A stretch of DNA of 64,000 nt from Candidatus Yanofskybacteria bacterium RIFCSPHIGHO2_01_FULL_44_22 (GTDB lineage Bacteria; Patescibacteriota; Minisyncoccia; 2-02-FULL-40-12; GWA2-44-9), in the NCBI GenBank assembly GCA_001794205.1, contig MGJJ01000019.1, forward strand, positions 1-64,000. Direction: 5' to 3'. Shown piece by piece: positions 8,507 through 16,391 of this stretch (positions within the stretch are counted from its first letter, which is position 1; every line of letters begins with the position of its first letter). Below the pieces are notes generated by a model, which made no database searches, was not told the DNA's origin, and saw only the letters and a program-made list of their open reading frames with translations. The translations under genes and the position numbers were made by a program.

Positions 8507-11272
8507 ATGAATTTTCTAAGCAAAATATTTGGAGACGCCAATGAGAGATATATCAAATCGCTTCAGCCGATTGTCGTTCGAATAAACGGACTTGAGAAAG
8601 ATTTTGAAAAACTTTCCGGCGAAGAACTAAAAAATAAAACGGCGGAATTTCGCAAACAATTAGCGGACGGCAAAACTCTTGACGCTCTCTTGCCCGAAGC
8701 GTTTGCGGCCGTCCGCGAGGCGTCAAAGCGTACGCTGAATCAGCGCCATTTTGACGTCCAACTGTTCGGCGGAATCGTCCTGCATCAAGGCAAAATTGCC
8801 GAAATGAAAACCGGCGAAGGCAAAACCCTTGTGGCGACGCTCCCGGCTTACCTGAATGCTATTACCGGCAAGGGTGTCCATATTGTTACAGTGAACGATT
8901 ATCTTTCTCGTCGCGACGCCGTTTGGATGGGTCAGATTTACCACGCTCTCGGTTTGTCGGTGGGTTGTATCAACCACGATTCCAGTTTTTTATACGACCC
9001 CCGGCACAGCGAGAAAATACATGAATTGGAAAATAATAAATCCGACGCGCCTGTTCCAAGCCCCGAATCGGAAGAAGCGCTGTTGGACAAAGAAAGAGAT
9101 TTGGCCGGCTCCTTTCACGTCGTTCACGAATTTTTAAGACCGGCAACGAGGAGAGACGCTTATGAGGCAGACATTACTTATGGCACCAACAACGAATACG
9201 GTTTTGATTATTTAAGGGACAATATGGCCTATGAATTGGCGGGCATAAGTCAATCAAAGGGCCACCATTTTGCCATCGTTGACGAAGTTGATTCCATCCT
9301 TATTGACGAGGCTCGCACGCCCTTGATTATTTCGGCGCCGGACACGGAATCAACCAAAATGTACGAGACATTTGCCAAAGTTGTGCCGAGATTGGTTGAA
9401 AATGACGATTATAATATTGATGAAAAATTAAAAGCTGTCTCAATTACCGAAAACGGGATTGAAAAAGTGGAAAAAATGCTTGGCTTGAAAAATATTTACG
9501 AAGAAGGAGGCGTCAGAAACGTCCATCATTTGGAGCAAGCTCTAAAGGCGGAAATTTTATTCAAACGCGACAGGGATTACGTCGTAAAAGATGGAGAGGT
9601 GGTTATTGTGGATGAGTTTACCGGCCGGTTGATGCCCGGCCGGCGCTGGTCGGAAGGCCTTCATCAGGCGGTTGAAGCCAAAGAGGGGGTAAAAATAGAA
9701 AGAGAATCCCGCACTCTTGCCACCATTACTTTTCAGAATTATTTCCGCTTGTACGATAAATTGGCGGGCATGACCGGAACCGCCCGGACTTCGGCCGAAG
9801 AGTTTCACAAAGTTTATAATCTCGGCGTGGTGGAAGTTCCCACGAATAAATTGATGATAAGAAAAAACGCGCCCGACAGGATTTATAAAACCGAGACCGG
9901 AAAATTTCGCGCCATTGTCAGGGAAATAAAAGAACGGCACGAAAAAGGCCAACCGGTTCTTGTCGGCACCGTGTCAATAGAGAAAAACGAATTGCTTTCA
10001 GCTCTTTTGGGCCGTGAGGGGGTTCCTCATAATATTTTAAACGCGAAAAACCACGAGAAAGAAGCTGAATTTATCGCCCAAGCCGGAAGATTATATTCGG
10101 TAACGGTGGCGACTAACATGGCCGGCCGGGGCGTGGATATAATTCTTGGAGGCACTCCTCCTGATGCTGGCGAGGCCAAAAAGGTTCGTGAAGCCGGAGG
10201 TCTGCATGTCATCGGCACCGAACGCCACGAGGCCAGGCGGATAGACGACCAGTTGCGCGGACGCGCCGGCCGGCAGGGCGACCCGGGTTCGTCCCAGTTT
10301 TTCATTTCAACCGAAGATGATTTGGCAAGAATATTCGGCGGAGACCGTTTGAAAAGAATTATGGAAACCTTGGGGGTAGGCGAGGACGATGTTATAGAAA
10401 ACAGATTTGTTTCCAATGCCATTGGTCAGGCCCAGTCGCGGATTGAAGGCCACAATTTTGATATTCGCAAATATGTCTTGGAATACGACGATGTAATGAA
10501 CAAGCATCGCGAGGCGATTTACCGTCTGCGCAAAGATGTTTTATCGTCGGTGGGCAATAAAGAAAAAATATTGGAATATTTGGATAAACAGATTGAAAAT
10601 ATAGTAAATTTCCACACCCAAGGACAGGAGTATCAGTGGAACGTGGAAGAAATCGCTGAATCGGTTAAAGCGCTGTCTGGTCTTGAATTGCATTCCGAAC
10701 TTGTTGAAATCGCGAAAACCGGCAGTTCGGAAAAAGTGGGCGAATATCTCAAAACTCAAATTTCAAAACTTTATGAAGCAAAAGAGAAAGAACTTAACGC
10801 GGAAAATATGCGTCCCGAACGAAGCCGCGAGGGCACGCAGCGTGCTTCTGCTTCGTACGGGATGCGTCAGCTTGAGAAACTAGTTTTATTGAGAACGATT
10901 GACGAGTTGTGGATGGACCACATTGACGCGATGGAATATATGCGCGACTCGGTGCGTTTGAGGGCTTATGGCCAGAGGGACCCGCTGGTTGAATATAAAA
11001 CAGAAGGCCACAAGATGTTTCAGCAATTAACCGGCGCGATTGAAGCGGAAGTGGCGAATTTGATATTCAAAGTCGGATTTTTTAATAAGCCCAAACAGGT
11101 AAAAACAGAAGAAGGCCGTCCAAATATAATTTCCGGCGAAGAAAACATGATTGAACAAGAATCCAGATTAAACTTAGACCAGCAACCGGTAGAAACTGAA
11201 TCTAAAATCGGCAGAAATGAACTTTGTCCCTGTGGGTCGGGGAAGAAATATAAAAGGTGTCATGGGAAGTGA
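8507..11272 (+). CDS. secA: Preprotein translocase ATPase SecA
   Basis: The motor that pushes unfolded proteins through SecYEG. I choose the ATG at 8507 (MNFLSKIFGDANERY) because the longer frame runs back through the terminator hairpin; this gives 921 residues. Visible are Walker A (MKTGEGKT), the DEAD-like box DEVDSILIDEARTPL, the preprotein-crosslinking region, GTERHEARRIDDQLRGRAGR, the helical scaffold LRTIDELWMDHIDAMEYMR, and the C-terminal zinc motif CPCGSGKKYKRCHGK. Just before the scaffold helix there is an in-frame foreign segment PERSREGTQRASASYG (10814-10861) flanked by a 6-bp repeat. Otherwise it is a complete, normal SecA. Confidence 0.97.
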   Translation: MNFLSKIFGDANERYIKSLQPIVVRINGLEKDFEKLSGEELKNKTAEFRKQLADGKTLDALLPEAFAAVREASKRTLNQRHFDVQLFGGIVLHQGKIAEMKTGEGKTLVATLPAYLNAITGKGVHIVTVNDYLSRRDAVWMGQIYHALGLSVGCINHDSSFLYDPRHSEKIHELENNKSDAPVPSPESEEALLDKERDLAGSFHVVHEFLRPATRRDAYEADITYGTNNEYGFDYLRDNMAYELAGISQSKGHHFAIVDEVDSILIDEARTPLIISAPDTESTKMYETFAKVVPRLVENDDYNIDEKLKAVSITENGIEKVEKMLGLKNIYEEGGVRNVHHLEQALKAEILFKRDRDYVVKDGEVVIVDEFTGRLMPGRRWSEGLHQAVEAKEGVKIERESRTLATITFQNYFRLYDKLAGMTGTARTSAEEFHKVYNLGVVEVPTNKLMIRKNAPDRIYKTETGKFRAIVREIKERHEKGQPVLVGTVSIEKNELLSALLGREGVPHNILNAKNHEKEAEFIAQAGRLYSVTVATNMAGRGVDIILGGTPPDAGEAKKVREAGGLHVIGTERHEARRIDDQLRGRAGRQGDPGSSQFFISTEDDLARIFGGDRLKRIMETLGVGEDDVIENRFVSNAIGQAQSRIEGHNFDIRKYVLEYDDVMNKHREAIYRLRKDVLSSVGNKEKILEYLDKQIENIVNFHTQGQEYQWNVEEIAESVKALSGLELHSELVEIAKTGSSEKVGEYLKTQISKLYEAKEKELNAENMRPERSREGTQRASASYGMRQLEKLVLLRTIDELWMDHIDAMEYMRDSVRLRAYGQRDPLVEYKTEGHKMFQQLTGAIEAEVANLIFKVGFFNKPKQVKTEEGRPNIISGEENMIEQESRLNLDQQPVETESKIGRNELCPCGSGKKYKRCHGK
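10814..10861 (+). repeat. 48-bp in-frame palindromic element in secA
   Basis: The 48-bp segment has near-perfect inverted ends (CCCGAACGAAG and CTTCGTACGGG, ten of eleven paired) and an inner perfect stem GCACG/CGTGC around CAG. ATGCGT occurs directly on both sides (10808-10813 and 10862-10867), as expected of a target duplication. 48 plus 6 bases equals 18 codons, so the frame is kept. A close copy lies in ruvA. The encoded residues PERSREGTQRASASYG are not part of SecA elsewhere. Confidence 0.85.
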
Positions 11273-11278
11273 AAAATG

Positions 11279-11303
11279 AAAAAGCCCCGACCAATTATGG
11301 GGC
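11279..11303 (-). terminator. Terminator of the minus-strand hypothetical gene
   Basis: Read on the minus strand, GCCCC (11303-11299) pairs with GGGGC (11288-11284) and is followed by TTTTT. It overlaps the stop codon of the gene at 11295. On the plus strand there is no T run, so it does not obviously serve secA. Confidence 0.65.
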
Positions 11304-11693
11304 GGAGCGTTGGAGAGTTTGTGCGCACTTTGAGCACTTCAATCTTTTTCCCTTGAGAAAAAGCTTCAATTTGCGAAGAACCTCCTGGAAGTGATTGTAC
11401 GAATATTGCGGCTGCGTTTTAAAATATGCTCTCCAGATTGCTAAAGTAATTTGTTCAATCTGTCTCGGATAAAGATAAAATGAAAATCTTTCTTTCCGGC
11501 CGCCAGTGTGCGATTCTTTGACGGAAAACTTTAGATAGCAACCTCCGTCGCGCGCAAGTCCTTTTATTGCTACCATGTCTTCAGGTACATTCAAGTCAAT
11601 GGAATCGTCCGGTTCAAACCAGTGAAATACAATCTGCCGGCCGACAAGGCTTTCTCTTGCACAATTATTTTTACGATTTAACTGTTTGGCCAC
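11295..11693 (-). CDS. Hypothetical protein with C-terminal CxxC
   Basis: A 132-residue protein I do not recognise. It starts at a GTG preceded, about six bases away, by the strong Shine-Dalgarno GAGGAGGGG, and ends in its own terminator, so it is probably a real single gene. The composition is mixed: an N-terminal beta-rich half (QIVFHWFEPDD, CYLKFSVKESH), a helical, aromatic and basic second half, and a terminal KCSKCAQ that could be half of a metal site. It opposes the accessory nuclease gene. No function is proposed. Confidence 0.6.
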   Translation of the reverse strand: MAKQLNRKNNCARESLVGRQIVFHWFEPDDSIDLNVPEDMVAIKGLARDGGCYLKFSVKESHTGGRKERFSFYLYPRQIEQITLAIWRAYFKTQPQYSYNHFQEVLRKLKLFLKGKRLKCSKCAQTLQRSAP

Positions 11694-11912
11694 GAACCCC
11701 TCCTCTTATAAAGAACTTCATAGGACCTTGCTTGCGGTAATGGTAACAAACTATTGTTTTTTAAGCAATATCATCAACGGCGCCGTGGAATATTTTTCTT
11801 TTGGGACGGGCGAGAAAAGCGAAAAGATTGCATCCGCTTGCGTCTGTTGAACAAGGGGCAGGGGGGCGGAATGCTTTTAATTTTTATTTTGTTAGGTTAA
11901 GATTAATTGAAC

Positions 11913-12635
11913 ATGACAGCAAAAATCCAAAACACGATAAAAATATCCAGAAGTGGACTAAAATTATTTCTTGATTGCCCGAGGTGTTTTTGGCTGGATG
12001 TCCATCACAAGATAAAACGCCCGCCGGGATATCCGTATACTTTATCGGCGGCGGTGGATTATTTGGTGAAACAGGAATTTGACAAATATCGGGTGGACGG
12101 CAAGCTGCCGCCTGTTTTTGCGAAAGAAGAACTGGACGCAAAATTATTTTCCGGAGACAAACTGGCGGATTGGAGAAATAATTTTCGGGGCGTTTCATAT
12201 TTTGATGAAAACCTGAACGCAATATTGTACGGCGCCGTTGATGATGTGCTTGAATTTTCCGACGGCTCTTTGGCGGTAGTTGATTATAAATCATCCGGTT
12301 CAAAAGAGATAACAATTTACGACGATTACCAAAAACAGATGGAGATTTATTCCTGGTTGTTGCAGAGAAACGGCTATCAAACCCAGCCCCACGCGTATTT
12401 TGTTTTTTATGTCGTCCAGAAAGACGGCGGCGGGTTTACCAATGTTTTGCCGTTCAGGGAAGAATTAAGGCGTGTTGACGTTAAACCTGATTGGGTCGGC
12501 GATACATTTGAAAGAGCGATAGAAACCGCGCGCCAGGAAACTGCGCCGGTAAATTCCGACCATTGTGACCACTGTCATTATGTTGACCGGGTGGTAGAAG
12601 TTAGAGGGGCGATTCCTTGGGATAGCAATATTTAA
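11913..12635 (+). CDS. PD-(D/E)XK nuclease, Cas4/RecB-like, with four cysteines
   Basis: A 240-residue RecB-family nuclease candidate. I prefer the ATG at 11913 over the TTG at 11907. Motifs in order: LKLFLDCPRCFW (about residue 20, two cysteines); GAVDDVLEF (metal-binding Asp, near 110); AVVDYKSSG, the (D/E)xK pair near 125; QMEIYSWLL, the QxxxY helix near 145; and CDHCHY near residue 220. Two N-terminal and two C-terminal cysteines around a PD-(D/E)XK core recall the iron-sulfur cluster of Cas4 and AddB, although Cas4 normally splits them one and three. There is no CRISPR array or cas1 here. It precedes a PaaX/Cas2-like gene and a second RecB-like nuclease on the same strand. Confidence 0.75.
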   Translation: MTAKIQNTIKISRSGLKLFLDCPRCFWLDVHHKIKRPPGYPYTLSAAVDYLVKQEFDKYRVDGKLPPVFAKEELDAKLFSGDKLADWRNNFRGVSYFDENLNAILYGAVDDVLEFSDGSLAVVDYKSSGSKEITIYDDYQKQMEIYSWLLQRNGYQTQPHAYFVFYVVQKDGGGFTNVLPFREELRRVDVKPDWVGDTFERAIETARQETAPVNSDHCDHCHYVDRVVEVRGAIPWDSNI

Positions 12636-12730
12636 AAACTCGAACTTTCACTACCCGGTTGAAATGGCTTCCCAGCACAAAATTACGCCAGATTTAAACA
12701 TTTAATTTTCCCCGTTTGTTCCATTCAACT

Positions 12731-12778
12731 CTTTTTCTATTATTTACCGTTCGTACGAACGGTAAATAATAGAAAAAG
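12731..12778. repeat. 48-bp perfect palindrome upstream of the PaaX/Cas2-like gene
   Basis: All 48 bases pair without mismatch or loop. The shared core is CTATTATTT, four bases, TTCGTACGAA, four bases, AAATAATAG; here the four-base arms are ACCG/CGGT and the outer flanks CTTTTT/AAAAAG are symmetric too, apart from overlap. It ends 69 bases before the start codon at 12848. A weaker outer pair AAACATTTA (12696-12704) and TAAATGTTT (12831-12839) encloses it. It could be an operator, a hairpin of a mobile unit or a cruciform. Confidence 0.95.
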
Positions 12779-12847
12779 CGGAAGCGACTGTTCAAATATT
12801 CTGACATTCAAACAATGCTTGCGGAAACAATAAATGTTTAAAAATTC

Positions 12848-13381
12848 ATGAAAGAAAAATTTATTATTCAATTTTTAGAAGAATTGGTAAGTGCGCTTGG
12901 GGAGTTGAGTCGTTCTTTGAGCAGGATTTCTTATAAGGGATTCAGGTATAGCGATTTTAATACGAACTTGCTTGACCATGGTAAACGATACTCCGGTTTT
13001 AAAAATCTGGAACGGCGCGGCATTATAAGAAGAAAAAACGGCGATGAGTTTATTTTTACAAAAAACGGGCAAAAGTGGTTTCAAGAATCGCATGCGCGAT
13101 ATTTTAAAAACAAAAACAACGGAAAATGGGACGGCAAGTGGCGAGTTGTGATTTTTGACATTCCCCAAGAATTACACAAACAAAGAATAAAATTTCGGAC
13201 AAAATTATTGAGCTTAGGCTTCAGCGCGTTGCAAAAGAGCGTTTTTGTTTTTCCTTATCCATGCGATAAGGAATTGGGGGACATATGTGAAAAGCTTGGT
13301 ATAACTGATTATGTTGACAGGATTGTTGCCGAATCGATTGGTTTCTGCGAATCGGGATTTCTTAAAAAATTTGGTTTATAG
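12848..13381 (+). CDS. PaaX-like protein: winged helix plus Cas2-like domain
   Basis: A 177-residue protein. Residues 1-85 form a helical region and winged helix (FKNLERRGIIRRKNG, then FIFTKNGQKWF); residues 95-177 carry WRVVIFDIPQELHKQR and LGFSALQKSVFVFPYPC, the ferredoxin-like Cas2 fold used in the middle domain of the phenylacetate repressor PaaX. The aspartate of FDIP sits where Cas2 nucleases have their catalytic Asp. It is shorter than PaaX itself, lacking the C-terminal domain. It is bracketed by two perfect palindromes sharing a core, the second starting six bases after the stop. Family knowledge suggests a DNA-binding autoregulator; a role in palindrome movement is only a hypothesis. 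Confidence 0.8.
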   Translation: MKEKFIIQFLEELVSALGELSRSLSRISYKGFRYSDFNTNLLDHGKRYSGFKNLERRGIIRRKNGDEFIFTKNGQKWFQESHARYFKNKNNGKWDGKWRVVIFDIPQELHKQRIKFRTKLLSLGFSALQKSVFVFPYPCDKELGDICEKLGITDYVDRIVAESIGFCESGFLKKFGL

Positions 13382-13386
13382 CGTAA

Positions 13387-13440
13387 CACAATGTCCTATT
13401 ATTTCTCTTTCGTACGAAAGAGAAATAATAGGACATTGTG
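13387..13440. repeat. 54-bp perfect palindrome just after the PaaX/Cas2-like gene
   Basis: All 54 bases pair. It has the same core as the palindrome at 12731 (CTATTATTT, N4, TTCGTACGAA, N4, AAATAATAG), but here N4 is CTCT/AGAG and the flanks are CACAATGTC/GACATTGTG. The differences are matched on both arms. There is no T run, so it is not a typical terminator. It lies six bases after the stop of the PaaX-like gene. Confidence 0.95.
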
Positions 13441-13475
13441 GACAAAATGGCCAACAGCAGCAGAATCTTTACTCT

Positions 13476-13508
13476 GCATAAGGCCACACACGGCATAAGG
13501 CCGCACAC
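13476..13508. repeat. Two direct copies of a 16-bp sequence
   Basis: GCATAAGGCCACACAC (13476-13491) is repeated after one base as GCATAAGGCCGCACAC (13493-13508), differing at one position. The pair sits between the second palindrome and the TM0106-like gene. Confidence 0.7.
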
Positions 13509-13535
13509 ACTCCTTTTTTAATTTAATACACCTGT

Positions 13536-13541
13536 TATTAT
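13536..13541 (+). promoter_or_regulatory. Extended -10 box of the TM0106-like gene
   Basis: TGTTATTAT fits the extended -10 pattern; the ATG at 13549 begins seven bases after the box, so the transcript is probably leaderless. This gives the gene its own promoter, separate from the PaaX-like gene. Confidence 0.45.
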
Positions 13542-13548
13542 TACTTGC

Positions 13549-14991
13549 ATGAATCAAAAACCCAAAATCACCGCCGAGCATTTTTATAAATTTTTCCAGT
13601 GTCCGCACTGGATTTGGTATGACATTTACGGCGACGCCAAACAAAAAAAACACACCCCGCCCCTTTTGGATATTATTTACAAAGGCAAAGTGTCCGAAGC
13701 TGAAAAAATTCTAAGCCAGCGCAAACAATTTGAACAGGTAAGGCCGGAGCTGATGCGCGACATAGAGGAAGGTTTTTTGGCAACGCTTGAGCTGATGAAA
13801 CAGGGCAAGAATATCTATCACGGCGTTTTGATGAATGAGGACTGGGTGGGAATGCCGGATTTATTGGAAGCCAGACCGGGCAAGTCGGATTTGGGCGCTT
13901 GGCATTATGTCGTTTATGACGTTCAGCAGTCGCTTGAATTGCGGGATGAATTTCGTTTCCAGCTTGTTTTTTACAGCCTGATACTGGAACGGATACAAGG
14001 CGTGCGCCCGAGCCACGCTTATATCATAGACCCCGAAGGCAACGAGCGGGCCTTTTTAATTGACGATTATGTGGAGCAATTCCATCTGTCTCTTGCCCAG
14101 ATTGAAAAAATTCTGGAAGGCGAAAAACCACTGCCGTTTTTGAAGAGCGGCTGTCGGCGTACTCCCTGGTATTCTCTTTGCGTTTCCGAAACGGAAGGCT
14201 GCAGCGACGTGTCGCTGGTTTACCGCTTGAGCCAGGCGGACCAACGCCACCTTTACGATATCGGCATAAAAACTATTTTTAATTTGGCTGAGGCCGATGT
14301 CAATGATTTAAGGATAAAACTCGAAGATTGGCCGTTCGACAAAATCGTGCGATTAAACAATCAGGCCAAAGTGCTTGTTTCGCGGGAACCGCTTATATTA
14401 AAAAAGGGCGAATTTCCGTCCGTTAAGAATGAAATATATTTTGACATTGAGAGCGACCCGACCAGAGACATAGATTATCTGCTTGGTATTTTGGTCAAAT
14501 CCGGTGGCAAGGGAAACGGTGAGTATCATTATTTTCTAGCCCACAACAAAGAGGAGGAACCGGAAATGTGGAAAAAGTTTCTGGATTTTCTCGCCGAACT
14601 CGACGACTTCGTTATCTATCATTACGCGTTTTACGAGAGGCGGGTTTTTGACCGCTTGGCATCTCGCTATGGCGCTCCGGAAAGCTTGGTCGCCAAGTTT
14701 AGGGAGAATACGATTGATATCCACTTGAAACTGGTTGAATCGGCGGTTTTGCCCCTGTATTTTTACAGCCTCAAAGACGCGGCCAAATATTTGGGCTATC
14801 AATGGAACGACCCGGAAGCCGGCGGCGCCGAGTCGGTAGTTTGGTATAATGATTGGTTGGACAAACACAATAACGCCGTTTTGAAAAAAATTCTCAAATA
14901 CAACGAAGACGACGTCAGGGCGACTCTGCGTATTAAAGAATGGCTGGAAACGCAGGCGCCCAAAAAATCCAGAGAAAAATTGGAAGAATAA
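13549..14991 (+). CDS. TM0106 family RecB-like nuclease with DEDD exonuclease domain
   Basis: A 480-residue two-domain protein. The N-terminal half has the RecB-like layout: FQCPHWIWYD near residue 20, a metal-site Asp in GMPDLLEARP, then VVYDVQQS where family members have D/E-x-K, so the catalytic lysine seems replaced by glutamine. Four cysteines (FQC, SGC, SLC, EGC) could hold an iron-sulfur cluster. The C-terminal half is an RNase H-like 3'-5' exonuclease with EIYFDIESDP near residue 305, YHYAFYERRVFDRL, and KYNEDDVRATLRIKEWL at the end, so the DEDD acids look intact. The family (TM0106) is widespread and of unproven role, probably DNA end processing. Confidence 0.8.
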   Translation: MNQKPKITAEHFYKFFQCPHWIWYDIYGDAKQKKHTPPLLDIIYKGKVSEAEKILSQRKQFEQVRPELMRDIEEGFLATLELMKQGKNIYHGVLMNEDWVGMPDLLEARPGKSDLGAWHYVVYDVQQSLELRDEFRFQLVFYSLILERIQGVRPSHAYIIDPEGNERAFLIDDYVEQFHLSLAQIEKILEGEKPLPFLKSGCRRTPWYSLCVSETEGCSDVSLVYRLSQADQRHLYDIGIKTIFNLAEADVNDLRIKLEDWPFDKIVRLNNQAKVLVSREPLILKKGEFPSVKNEIYFDIESDPTRDIDYLLGILVKSGGKGNGEYHYFLAHNKEEEPEMWKKFLDFLAELDDFVIYHYAFYERRVFDRLASRYGAPESLVAKFRENTIDIHLKLVESAVLPLYFYSLKDAAKYLGYQWNDPEAGGAESVVWYNDWLDKHNNAVLKKILKYNEDDVRATLRIKEWLETQAPKKSREKLEE

Positions 14992-15029
14992 TATTTTAAA
15001 AAAATAAAAATCGCCCAAGGTTCGGCCCC

Positions 15030-15057
15030 TTGAACATATTTTCAGGCGTGTTATCAT
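15030..15057 (+). promoter_or_regulatory. Promoter for secD with no leader
   Basis: TTGAAC (15030-15035) and TATCAT (15052-15057) are 16 bases apart; the secD ATG at 15065 starts seven bases after the -10 box, which would give a leaderless mRNA. Confidence 0.5.
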
Positions 15058-15064
15058 CTCGACA

Positions 15065-16381
15065 ATGATAAATTCCCGGTTGCTAATCGGAATAATAATC
15101 ATATCTCTTTTTCTTTTCGGTTTTGTTTTTCCCCAGGCCGTAAACAAGGGGGCCGATTTCGTTAATGGCAAAACGTCCCTCGGTTTGCCCCATTTTTGGA
15201 ATATGCCGTTCCGTTTCGGTCTCGATTTGCTTGGCGGAACGCATCTTTTGTACCAGGCCGACCTTTCGGCCATCGAGCAAAAATCAGAAGCCATGCAGGG
15301 GATACGGGATGTGATAGAACGAAGGGTGAATTTTTTCGGCGTGGCCGAACCGGTTGTCCAAATCCAGGGAGACGACCGCTTGGCGGTCGAATTGGCCGGC
15401 ATAAAAAACGTCAATCAGGCAATCCGGCTTATCGGCGAGACGCCGTTCCTGGAATTCAAAGAAGAAAAGCCCGATACCCAGGCGATTCTGGAGGCCCAAC
15501 AGAAAGGAGAACGGCTGAACGAGGAACCTTTTCAAAACACCGGTTTAAACGGCCGCCATTTGGCCAAAGCCCAGCTTGTTTTTGACCCCCAGACTTACGC
15601 GCCGGAAGTCAGTCTTGATTTGAATGAAGAAGGGGCTAAGCTGTTCGCGGAACTGACCAAAAGAAACCTGAATAAAATCATAGCCATCTATCTTGACGGC
15701 CTTCCGATTTCAACGCCGGTTGTCCAATCGGAAATTCCCAACGGAAAGGCGATTATCTCTGGCAAGTTTACTCCGGCGGAAGCCAAACTCCTTGCCACTC
15801 GCCTGAATTCCGGCGCCCTGCCGGTGCCGATAAAATTAATAAGTCAGCAGACTATCGGCGCTTCGCTCGGAGCCGCTTCTCTGACCAAAAGCCTTAAGGC
15901 CGGCGTTTGGGGTTTGATTTTGGTCGGCGCGTTCATGATTTTTTTCTATCGTCTGCCCGGAATTGTTTCGGTGATTGCCCTCATTGTCTATGTGTTGATA
16001 GTTTTGACGATTTATAAATTGGTACCCGTCACGCTTACTCTGGCCGGCATTGCCGGTTTCATTTTGTCTTTGGGCATGGCCGTTGACGCCAATGTTCTGA
16101 TTTTCGCCCGCATGCGGGAAGAGCTGAAGGCCGGGAAAAGTCTTAACCAGGCGACCCACGAAGGATTTTCCAGAGCTTGGCTCTCAATCCGCGACAGCCA
16201 CATTACGACTTTCATCGGCGCCCTGGTTTTGTATTTGTTCACCACCTCAATCGTAAAAGGATTTGCTCTCACTTTGGGCATAGGCGTTCTTACCAGCCTG
16301 TTGACTGCCACGGTGGTAACGAGAAACTTTTTAAATTTGTTCATCGGGCAGAGATTCGAAAAAATAAGAAGGCTATTTTAG
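15065..16381 (+). CDS. secD: Protein translocase subunit SecD
   Basis: A 438-residue inner-membrane subunit of the SecDF complex, which uses the proton gradient to pull proteins out of the translocon. One N-terminal helix is followed by RFGLDLLGGTHL (residues 48-59), a large extracytoplasmic region (about 60-270) and five C-terminal helices. The conserved GMAVDANVLIFARMREE near residue 337 carries the transmembrane Asp. Length is in the short SecD range. secF follows after ten bases, and the pair makes an operon. Confidence 0.95.
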   Translation: MINSRLLIGIIIISLFLFGFVFPQAVNKGADFVNGKTSLGLPHFWNMPFRFGLDLLGGTHLLYQADLSAIEQKSEAMQGIRDVIERRVNFFGVAEPVVQIQGDDRLAVELAGIKNVNQAIRLIGETPFLEFKEEKPDTQAILEAQQKGERLNEEPFQNTGLNGRHLAKAQLVFDPQTYAPEVSLDLNEEGAKLFAELTKRNLNKIIAIYLDGLPISTPVVQSEIPNGKAIISGKFTPAEAKLLATRLNSGALPVPIKLISQQTIGASLGAASLTKSLKAGVWGLILVGAFMIFFYRLPGIVSVIALIVYVLIVLTIYKLVPVTLTLAGIAGFILSLGMAVDANVLIFARMREELKAGKSLNQATHEGFSRAWLSIRDSHITTFIGALVLYLFTTSIVKGFALTLGIGVLTSLLTATVVTRNFLNLFIGQRFEKIRRLF

Positions 16382-16391
16382 AAATATCAAC

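Noticed and set aside
13387..13440. Terminator of the PaaX-like gene
   Set aside because: The 54-bp palindrome has no loop and no T run, and its core is shared with an upstream palindrome, which a terminator would not explain.
11913..14991. CRISPR-Cas adaptation module
   Set aside because: Although Cas4-like and Cas2-fold proteins are adjacent, there is no cas1, no array and no effector; the Cas2-fold protein has a winged helix as in PaaX.
14536..15414. A 292-residue minus-strand frame opposite the TM0106 gene and secD
   Set aside because: It overlaps two strongly conserved plus-strand genes and has no recognisable domain.
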